The notes under the pieces were generated by a model. That model saw only the letters and a list, made by a program, of their open reading frames with translations. It was not told where the DNA came from and ran no database searches. From assembly GCA_016194935.1 (NCBI GenBank), contig JACQAO010000064.1:1-58545 (forward strand): 58,545 nt of DNA. Reading direction: 5' to 3'. This document shows, piece after piece, positions 17,099 through 23,564 of the stretch. Source of the DNA: Betaproteobacteria bacterium. Lineage in GTDB: Bacteria > Pseudomonadota > Gammaproteobacteria > Burkholderiales > Rhodocyclaceae. The position numbers and the translations under genes are program-made. Every line of letters starts with the position of its first letter. Position 1 is the first letter of the stretch.

Positions 17099-18391
17099 AT
17101 GCCGGAAATGACTGCCCTGCCCAACCCGGCGCTCGCGCCAGCGCCCGTCAGCACCCCTCGGGCTAGTGGCGGCGCGGCGACGCCAGCGAACACCGCAAGC
17201 TCTGCACCCTCCCCGGCAACCAGCGCCCCTAATGCCCCAGGCGCTACAGGTGGGCCAAACGCCCCCAACACACCTCAAGCCACCGCTAACCCAGCGGATG
17301 CCGGTGACGCGCCGGATTCATTTGCCAGCGTCTTGCAGCGTCAGATCGCACAAGCCGCCTTGGCCGACCAGGCCAAGGCAGGCATAGCACTGCCGTCCGA
17401 TCTTGCAGCCCAGTCCCGTCCCGCGGGGTCATTGCTGGCGGATCTCGCGCTCCAATCCGCCAACGCAGGGGCCGGGAAATCCGATCCCGATGCAAAATCG
17501 AAAAACCTGACTGGCCAGGAAACCCCGGACGATGGGCTCGCTGGGCTATCGGCCTACTTGCTTTCGCTAAGCCAAAACACCCCGGTCAAGCTTGATGCCG
17601 GCCTGCCGGCGACAGATAAAAAGTCGTCAGCCGCGCCCACCGGGGACGCACTGCTTGCCGCAGCAAGTCTGGCGCTCGCCTCGACGCATTTGTCCAGCGC
17701 CAAGGACAAGGACGCTCCCCAGGCCGCAATTTCCGGGGCATCGCAGGAAACGGCAACCAAGACGGCAGAATTTGCCGCGCTGCTCACCACGTCAGCGGAA
17801 ACCGCACCGGCCCTGACCCGTCACGGCGGATTGAGCGCGGGTGGCGAAGCCGGTTTCGAAAATTTGCTCGCTGCCCAGCAGGCCATCCAGAATCGCGGCG
17901 TCGAAGCCCACCCCGCCAACCATGCGACGACCGCATTGCCGATTCAGACGCCGGTCGGCGCCAATGGCTGGGACGGCGAGGTCGGCGACAAGCTGGTGTG
18001 GATGGTCGGACGCCAGCAGCAGCGCGCCGAGCTGGTGCTGAACCCGCCGCAACTGGGGCGCGTGGAGGTTTCCCTGTCGATGCACGGCGACCAGACCAGC
18101 GCCATGTTCGTATCCACCAATCCGGCGGTGCGCGATGCACTGGAGGCGGCGCTGCCGCGCCTGCGTGAAATGCTCGCCGATGCCGGCATCAACCTCGGCC
18201 AGGCGCAAGTGGGCGCGGATACCGGCAGCAACAACGCCGCCAATCAGTCGGCAGGCAATCGGGAAAACCGGGATAATTCAGGACGTGATTCGAGCGGGAA
18301 CAATTTTGCGCAGGCTGGCGAACCATTGCGACCGGTAGTTGCCACGCAATGGCTCAAGCAAGCGAACGGCATGGTTGATGTGTTTGCCTGA
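17099..18391 (+). CDS. fliK: Flagellar hook-length control protein FliK
   Basis: FliK is the secreted molecular ruler that measures hook length and then triggers FlhB to switch export from hook to filament proteins. The product is 430 aa. The N-terminal 280 residues are Ala/Pro/Ser/Thr-rich and poorly conserved, as expected for the ruler. The C-terminal Flg_hook domain (about 300-390) is clear, with the hallmark LNPPQLGRVEVSLSMHGDQT and ALPRLREMLADAGINLGQA. It has its own perfect sigma-54 promoter. A second FliK-like protein is encoded at 3747. Confidence 0.93.
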   Translation: MPEMTALPNPALAPAPVSTPRASGGAATPANTASSAPSPATSAPNAPGATGGPNAPNTPQATANPADAGDAPDSFASVLQRQIAQAALADQAKAGIALPSDLAAQSRPAGSLLADLALQSANAGAGKSDPDAKSKNLTGQETPDDGLAGLSAYLLSLSQNTPVKLDAGLPATDKKSSAAPTGDALLAAASLALASTHLSSAKDKDAPQAAISGASQETATKTAEFAALLTTSAETAPALTRHGGLSAGGEAGFENLLAAQQAIQNRGVEAHPANHATTALPIQTPVGANGWDGEVGDKLVWMVGRQQQRAELVLNPPQLGRVEVSLSMHGDQTSAMFVSTNPAVRDALEAALPRLREMLADAGINLGQAQVGADTGSNNAANQSAGNRENRDNSGRDSSGNNFAQAGEPLRPVVATQWLKQANGMVDVFA

Positions 18392-18403
18392 AGCGAAGCG
18401 TAG

Positions 18404-18432
18404 CTGAAACGCCCCCGCCAAAATGTTAAAAT
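18404..18432 (+). promoter_or_regulatory. Possible sigma-70 promoter of fliL operon
   Basis: CTGAAA (18404-18409), 17 bp, TAAAAT (18427-18432): 4 of 6 and 5 of 6 matches to the sigma-70 consensus. The -10 lies inside an inverted repeat with 9-bp arms (18426-18434 and 18446-18454), which could be an operator. It sits 54 bp before fliL. Confidence 0.4.
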
Positions 18433-18485
18433 CCGGCGTGTGCCAGGATTTTAAACAACGTACCGAACTGCGCTAGGAGTAGTGG

Positions 18486-19019
18486 ATGGCCAAGGCCCCC
18501 GACAAGCAGGAAGCCCCTCCCGTAGAGGCGGCGCCAAAAAAGAAGAAGCTGCTGCTGATCATTGTCGTCGGCCTGGTGCTGGCGTTGGTGGTGGGTGGGG
18601 GCGCAGCTTTTATCCTGCTGAAGAAACGCGCGAACGCGGATCCCGATGCCGAGCAGGTAAAACCCGAGAAGCCGCCCACCTTCGTGAAGCTGGATCCGTT
18701 CACCGTCAAGCTGCAACCCGAAGACGGCAAGCCGGAGCAGTACATGCAGACCACTCCTGAACTCAAGGTGCTGGATAGCCACGTGGCCGAAAAAGCCAAG
18801 GTCTATATGCCGGAGATCCGGCACAACATGCTGCTGCTATTGTCGGGGAAAAAACCTTCCGAACTGTCGACACCCCAGGGCATGGAGAAGCTCTCCATGG
18901 AGATTCGCAACAAGGTCAACCAGATACTCGGTGGAGAAGCGCAAGCCGCCGATAACGCCAAGGTTGGGCAGGACGACCCTGTGCAGGCTGTGTTGTTTTC
19001 CACCTTCATCATCCAGTAA
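18486..19019 (+). CDS. fliL: Flagellar basal body-associated protein FliL
   Basis: FliL is a single-pass inner membrane protein that surrounds and stabilises the stator. The 177-residue product has a Lys-rich cytoplasmic start, one membrane helix at about 21-42 (LLIIVVGLVLALVVGGGAA), and a periplasmic domain with FVKLDPFTVKL and the typical final hydrophobic strand VLFSTFIIQ. An AGGAG lies 6 nt upstream of the ATG. It leads the fliLMNOPQR set; fliM begins 4 bp after its stop. Confidence 0.93.
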   Translation: MAKAPDKQEAPPVEAAPKKKKLLLIIVVGLVLALVVGGGAAFILLKKRANADPDAEQVKPEKPPTFVKLDPFTVKLQPEDGKPEQYMQTTPELKVLDSHVAEKAKVYMPEIRHNMLLLLSGKKPSELSTPQGMEKLSMEIRNKVNQILGGEAQAADNAKVGQDDPVQAVLFSTFIIQ

Positions 19020-19023
19020 TGAC

Positions 19024-20010
19024 ATGAGCCAGGATTTTCTTTCACAGGAAGAAGTTGACGCCCTGCTGAAAGGCGTCACCGGCGAGGTCGAGGAAGCCCC
19101 TGCCGCCGAGGGGGATGGCGCTGCCGTCAAATCCTACGACGTCGGTCGTCAGGAACGCATTGTGCGCGGTCGCATGCCGACGCTGGAGCTCATCAACGAG
19201 CGCTTCGCGCGCTTCCTGCGCATCGGCCTGTTCAACTTCATGCATCGCAACGCCGAAATATCGGTGGGGCCGGTGCGGGTGCAGAAGTACAGCGAGTTCA
19301 TTCGCAATCTGGTGGTGCCAACCAACCTGAATCTGGTGCAGGTCAAGCCCTTGCGCGGCACCGGCCTGATCGTGCTGGACCCGAACCTGGTATTCCTGGT
19401 CGTCGATAACATGTTCGGCGGCGACGGTCGTTTCCACAATCGCGTCGAAGGCCGTGATTTCACCGCCACCGAGCAACGCATCATTCTCGGCTTGCTCAAC
19501 GTAATTTTCGCCGAGTACGAAAAGGCCTGGAAGCCGGTATTTGAAATTCACTTCGAATATACGCGCTCGGAAATGAATACCCAGTTCGCCAACATCGCAA
19601 CGCCGGCGGAGGTCATCGTCGCCGTTACTTTCAACATCGAATTCTCCGGCGCTTCATCGGAGATGCATGTCTGCCTGCCGTATTCGATGGTCGAGCCGAT
19701 CCGCGACGTGTTGTACAGCACCATGCACAGCGACCAGGTCTCCTCCGACAAACGCTGGACCTCATTGTTACGGCGTCAATTGCAGAAAGCCGAGATGGAG
19801 CTGGTGGTGCCGCTTGGTACAAGACAAATCACGCTCGGCGAAATCATGAAAATGAAAGTCGGCGACATCATCCCGTTCCCGATTGACGACCTGGTCACCG
19901 TCCACGTGAATAATGCGCCGGTGATGAAGGCCCGTTACGGCGTCCGCGACGGCCAGTACGCGTTGAAAATCGACAGTTTCGTGGCTCAGGAAGAAGCCGA
20001 GCAAAAGTAA
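19024..20010 (+). CDS. fliM: Flagellar motor switch protein FliM
   Basis: FliM is the C-ring subunit that binds phosphorylated CheY through its N-terminus and flips rotation. From ATG 19024 the product is 328 aa and starts MSQDFLSQEEVDALLKGVTG, the conserved CheY-binding segment. The middle CheC-like domain (about 40-230) includes RMPTLELINERFARFLRIGLF, and the C-terminal SpoA domain (about 250-320) ends the protein. The frame is open upstream into fliL but the CheY-binding start fixes the position. It is followed by fliN, its stoichiometric partner. Confidence 0.97.
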   Translation: MSQDFLSQEEVDALLKGVTGEVEEAPAAEGDGAAVKSYDVGRQERIVRGRMPTLELINERFARFLRIGLFNFMHRNAEISVGPVRVQKYSEFIRNLVVPTNLNLVQVKPLRGTGLIVLDPNLVFLVVDNMFGGDGRFHNRVEGRDFTATEQRIILGLLNVIFAEYEKAWKPVFEIHFEYTRSEMNTQFANIATPAEVIVAVTFNIEFSGASSEMHVCLPYSMVEPIRDVLYSTMHSDQVSSDKRWTSLLRRQLQKAEMELVVPLGTRQITLGEIMKMKVGDIIPFPIDDLVTVHVNNAPVMKARYGVRDGQYALKIDSFVAQEEAEQK

Positions 20011-20038
20011 ACCCCTCAGTGTACAGCAGGAGATAACC

Positions 20039-20446
20039 ATGAGCGACACCGAAGAACAAGTATCCGAAGACGATTGGGCGGCGGCGATGGGGGAGCAGGC
20101 AGTCGCTGAGGCTGCGCCGGCAGCGCCGGCGGCGTCGCCAAAAATCTTCGACCAGCTCTCCGGGGAAGATGGAAGAAACGCGGGGATGCAGGACTATGAC
20201 ATGATCCTCGACATCCCCGTCAAGCTTACCGTCGAACTCGGGCGCACCCACATTTCGATCCGCGATCTGTTGCAACTCGCGCATGGTTCGGTGGTGGAAC
20301 TCGACGGCCTGGCCGGCGAACCGATGGAGGTGCTGGTGAATGGCACATTGATCGCCCAGGGTGAAGTGGTGGTGGTCAATGATAAATTCGGTATCCGTCT
20401 CACCGACATTGCCAGCCCCCATGAGCGCATGAACAAGATTAAATAA
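20039..20446 (+). CDS. fliN: Flagellar motor switch protein FliN
   Basis: FliN forms the lower C-ring and the docking site for the FliH-FliI complex. The 135-residue product has a variable acidic and Ala-rich N-terminal half and a SpoA domain (about 58-128) with LDIPVKLTVELGRTHISIRDLLQL and EVVVVNDKFGIRLTDI, both diagnostic. A GGAG precedes the ATG. It is 28 bp after fliM. Confidence 0.96.
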   Translation: MSDTEEQVSEDDWAAAMGEQAVAEAAPAAPAASPKIFDQLSGEDGRNAGMQDYDMILDIPVKLTVELGRTHISIRDLLQLAHGSVVELDGLAGEPMEVLVNGTLIAQGEVVVVNDKFGIRLTDIASPHERMNKIK

Positions 20447-20526
20447 GCGGTTATTTCCCTCTCTATTCCCGGCACCGGGGAGTTGCCGCGACGCTAAGCT
20501 GCAAAGGTCGAAAACCTTGCCAGCCG

Positions 20527-20952
20527 ATGGACACGCGCCTTCCCCATTTCATTCTGGCAGCCGCCGCTGCGACGCCCGCCCTGGCCTTCGCCGAAGGATC
20601 GCTGGCTGCGTCGGAACTTGGCGGCGGCATCTCGCAAGTCGTCATCAGCCTGGTGCTGGTGGTGCTCCTGCTGATCGGCAGCCTCTCTTTACTCAAGCGC
20701 CTGTCCGCCCCGCGTGGCGGGGCCGCCGGAATATTGCGCGTGATAGCCGGCGCGGCGGTCGGCACCCGCGAGCGCGTGGTCCTGGTGGAAGTCGGCGACA
20801 CCTGGCTGGTACTCGGCGTCGCCCCTGGCAGTGTCACGCCGTTGCACCAGTTGCCGCGCCAGGCACAAGCGCTGGCGGGCGATGCAAGCATGCCGGGCAA
20901 GGACTTTACCGGCTGGCTCAAGCAGGTGATGGACCGCCGCAATGCGCCCTAA
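20527..20952 (+). CDS. fliO: Flagellar export protein FliO
   Basis: FliO is a small membrane protein that helps assemble the FliP ring of the export gate. The 141-residue product has an N-terminal hydrophobic segment ([17 protein letters not shown]), one clear membrane helix at about 38-58 ([19 protein letters not shown]), and a cytoplasmic domain with [21 protein letters not shown]. The last 11 bp overlap fliP. It is 80 bp after fliN, with no strong ribosome-binding site. Confidence 0.9.
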   Translation: MDTRLPHFILAAAAATPALAFAEGSLAASELGGGISQVVISLVLVVLLLIGSLSLLKRLSAPRGGAAGILRVIAGAAVGTRERVVLVEVGDTWLVLGVAPGSVTPLHQLPRQAQALAGDASMPGKDFTGWLKQVMDRRNAP

Positions 20953-21709
20953 AGGCAAGCCTCTTCTCCCATTCGCATTGCTCGCATTGCTCGCATTGTT
21001 CTCCTTGCTCTTGCTGCCTGCGCTGGCATCCGCACAGGCGCTGCCAGCCCTGACCAGCACGCCTGTTGCGGGCGGCAGCACCCAGTGGTCTCTGTCGATC
21101 CAGACTTTGCTGCTGTTGACCGGCCTGACCTTCCTGCCGGCGCTGCTGTTGATGATGACCAGCTTCACCCGCATCATCATCGTGCTTTCCCTGCTGCGCC
21201 ACGCGCTCGGCACGCAAACCGCGCCGCCGAATCAAGTGCTGATCGGGCTGTCATTGTTCCTGACTTTTTTCATCATGGCGCCGGTGGCCGATAAGATTTA
21301 CACCGACGCCTATCTGCCGCTGGCGGAGAACAAGATTGATTTCATGCAAGCCCTGGATCGCGGCGCCATACCGCTGCGCGGCTTCATGATGCGGCAGACG
21401 CGCGAACCCGATCTGACGCTGTTCACCAAAATCGCCAAGCTGCCCAAACCGGCATCACCCGACCAGGTGCCGATGCGCGTGCTGATTCCCGCATTCATGA
21501 CCAGTGAGCTTAAAACCGCCTTCCAGATCGGCTTCATCGTCTTCATACCCTTCCTCATCATCGACATGGTGGTGGCCTCGGTGCTGATGTCGATGGGCAT
21601 GATGATGATGTCGCCGGTGATCGTCGCCCTGCCTTTCAAGATCATGCTGTTCGTATTGGTGGATGGCTGGAATCTCCTCATCGGTTCGATCGTACAAAGT
21701 TTCGGATAA
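20942..21709 (+). CDS. fliP: Flagellar export gate protein FliP
   Basis: FliP pentamers form the core of the export gate. The product is 255 aa with a cleavable signal sequence (about 1-33, [21 protein letters not shown]), which is usual in FliP. Conserved parts include [19 protein letters not shown] (about 60-78), [16 protein letters not shown] and the C-terminal [19 protein letters not shown]. It overlaps fliO by 11 bp and is followed 10 bp later by fliQ. Confidence 0.97.
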   Translation: MRPKGKPLLPFALLALLALFSLLLLPALASAQALPALTSTPVAGGSTQWSLSIQTLLLLTGLTFLPALLLMMTSFTRIIIVLSLLRHALGTQTAPPNQVLIGLSLFLTFFIMAPVADKIYTDAYLPLAENKIDFMQALDRGAIPLRGFMMRQTREPDLTLFTKIAKLPKPASPDQVPMRVLIPAFMTSELKTAFQIGFIVFIPFLIIDMVVASVLMSMGMMMMSPVIVALPFKIMLFVLVDGWNLLIGSIVQSFG

Positions 21710-21719
21710 GGACTAAACC

Positions 21720-21989
21720 ATGAACCCTACCACTGTCATCCACATCGGCCGGGAGGCGCTGGAACTCACCTTGCTGGTTTCCGCACCGCTATTCATCGCA
21801 GCACTGGTCACCGGCCTGCTGGTCAGCATTTTTCAGGCCGCCACCCAGATCAACGAAGCGACCTTGTCCTTCGTGCCGAAACTGCTGATGATTTTCATCA
21901 CCTTGATTGTTGCCGGCCCGTGGATGCTCACCATGATCACCGACTACATGCGGCGCTTGTACGAAAGCATTCCCAGCGTAATTGGCTAG
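21720..21989 (+). CDS. fliQ: Flagellar export gate protein FliQ
   Basis: An 89-residue, two-helix membrane protein, the exact length of enteric FliQ. The helices are about 15-38 and 52-72, with the conserved FQAATQINEATLSFVPKLL between them. FliQ wraps the FliP-FliR core of the export gate. It is separated from fliR by an unusual 259-bp spacer that carries repeats. Confidence 0.96.
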   Translation: MNPTTVIHIGREALELTLLVSAPLFIAALVTGLLVSIFQAATQINEATLSFVPKLLMIFITLIVAGPWMLTMITDYMRRLYESIPSVIG

Positions 21990-22088
21990 CAGCCATCTTC
22001 GGATGACTTCGCGGCTCTTGGGGGATATCTACAGTATCTATGACTCCACTCTTCACACTTTCTGCGCAGATATTTTCGGAGTACCGGT

Positions 22089-22163
22089 TTTCGGGGGATT
22101 TACAAGGGGGCTTGCCCCCTTGTTCCGTTTTGGGGGATAAACAAGGGGGGGTCTCCCCTTGTT
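22089..22163. repeat. Paired direct/inverted repeats between fliQ and fliR
   Basis: Two direct copies of a 22-bp unit (22089-22110 and 22128-22149, 19 of 22 identical) each start an inverted repeat: 9-bp arms 22102-22110/22115-22123, and 9-bp arms 22140-22148/22155-22163. A third GGGGGAT occurs near 22019. The G-run/C-run hairpins look like an intergenic repetitive (REP-like) element. The rest of the 21990-22248 spacer shows no gene. Confidence 0.7.
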
Positions 22164-22248
22164 CGTGCACTTACGCTTTTGAGCCCCAGAGAGTATTTCC
22201 GTCCTCACGAAGTACCCCTGTTTGGTTTCGGCTCAGACTGGCTTAAGA

Positions 22249-23040
22249 ATGATCTCCTTCACTTCCGCCCAGCTCGATCTCTGGCTCGCCACCTTCATGT
22301 TCCCGCTGGCGCGGGTCCTGGCGCTCATGGTCACGGCCCCGGTTTTCAACAATGCCGCTCTGTCGCAGCAACTGCGCCTGGTTATCGGGCTGGCGGTCAG
22401 TTTCGGTCTGGCGCCGGCACTACCGCCCATGCCGCCGATTTCACCCGGCTCCTGGCTGGGTCTCGCCGTGCTGGCGCAACAGATATTGATTGGCGTGGTG
22501 TTCGGCTTGACGCTGCGCATCGTGTTTTCAGCGGCAGATATGGCGGGTGAACTGATCGGCCTGCAAATGGGCCTTTCCTTCGCCACCTTTTACGATCCCC
22601 AGAGCGCTTCGGAAACGCCGGTGGTCTCGGAATTTCTCGGTCTGCTGGCAACCTTGTTGTTTCTCGCCATGAACGGGCATCTGCTGACGCTATCGGTACT
22701 GGCGGAAAGCTTCAAGCTGCTGCCGGTCACCGCCACGCCATTCGCCGCGAAAGGTTTGCTGGCCTTCATGAGCTGGTCGGCCATAATTTTCTCGGCGGGC
22801 TTGCTGCTGGCCCTGCCGATCATCGCCGCGCTGCTGATCGCCAACATCGCGCTGGGCGTGCTGGCGCGCGTGGCGTCCTCATTGAATATTTTCGCCGTCG
22901 GATTTCCGGTGACCATCGTCGCCGGTTTCGCCGTATTGATGCTGTCGCTGCCCTACTTCGGCACGGCGCTGGAGAAACTTTACGACCGCGGATTCATGGC
23001 GCTGTCCGGGATACTGCGGGCGGGCGCCGGATTACCCTGA
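22249..23040 (+). CDS. fliR: Flagellar export gate protein FliR
   Basis: FliR completes the FliPQR export gate. From ATG 22249 the product is 263 aa (enteric FliR is 261) and begins MISFTSAQLDLWLATFMFPLARVLAL, a typical start; the upstream in-frame codons are not needed. Several membrane helices are visible, and the family segment AADMAGELIGLQMGLSFATFYDP occurs at about 92-114. The last 61 bp overlap the antisense 3' end of a lipoprotein gene. Confidence 0.95.
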   Translation: MISFTSAQLDLWLATFMFPLARVLALMVTAPVFNNAALSQQLRLVIGLAVSFGLAPALPPMPPISPGSWLGLAVLAQQILIGVVFGLTLRIVFSAADMAGELIGLQMGLSFATFYDPQSASETPVVSEFLGLLATLLFLAMNGHLLTLSVLAESFKLLPVTATPFAAKGLLAFMSWSAIIFSAGLLLALPIIAALLIANIALGVLARVASSLNIFAVGFPVTIVAGFAVLMLSLPYFGTALEKLYDRGFMALSGILRAGAGLP

Positions 23041-23564
23041 TCCTGCGAAAGCGGCGCTTCAATTGTTTCAGTTCCGTGGCCGGTGAGCCGGATCACGCCC
23101 TGTGAAACCCGCTGCGAGCCGAGCACGGATGACTCCAGGCCTTCGTTGTATTCCAGCACTTCATAGCCGTCGAAACCGCCATAACGCACCAGATCCTTGG
23201 CGCGCCGTTGAAACACCACGCGCGCCTCGCCAGCACCGCCGGAGTAGTAGCGCTTCATTTTCATTTCCAGATAGACCTGGTTGCCGGGCAGCGGCGCTTC
23301 CTCGATCTCCCAGTTCGGCGCAAACGGATCGAGGATCAAATACGCGACCCCGGCATAGGCGCCCCAGAACACCATTTTTTCGAGCGGGATCGCCAGCGAC
23401 GGCGTAGCCTGGAGAGTTGCATTCGGTATAACGCTGCCGGTGCGCGGCAGGTTGCCGGCAAGACGCGCGGACAGCCCGCCGCAGCCCGCCAATGCGGCAA
23501 CCGCAGCAACTGCCGCAACCGCCAGCAGCCCTGCAACAACGCGCCGGACTAGCGGATCAGACAT
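22980..23564 (-). CDS. Putative lipoprotein downstream of flgL
   Basis: A 194-residue protein with a lipoprotein signal: charged start, hydrophobic stretch, and lipobox LAGC with Cys28. The mature part has a hydrophobic GAYAGVAYLILDPF segment, then a beta-rich region (QVYLEMKMKRYYSGGAGEA, VVFQRRAKDLVRYGGF) and a Ser/Gln-rich end. I do not recognise a named family. Its start overlaps the flgL stop by 8 bp (ATGTCTGA), so it should be translated with flgL; its 3' end overlaps fliR on the other strand by 61 bp. A role at the outer membrane in flagellar assembly or in a ring around the L ring is possible but is inference only. Confidence 0.75.
   Translation of the reverse strand: MSDPLVRRVVAGLLAVAAVAAVAALAGCGGLSARLAGNLPRTGSVIPNATLQATPSLAIPLEKMVFWGAYAGVAYLILDPFAPNWEIEEAPLPGNQVYLEMKMKRYYSGGAGEARVVFQRRAKDLVRYGGFDGYEVLEYNEGLESSVLGSQRVSQGVIRLTGHGTETIEAPLSQDQGNPAPARSIPDSAMNPRS

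Noticed and set aside
20490-20530. Possible c-di-GMP (GEMM) riboswitch before fliO
   Set aside because: A short stretch resembles part of the GEMM 3' half, but the required 5' GCAAAC region and P1 pairing are not present, and the site is inside an operon.
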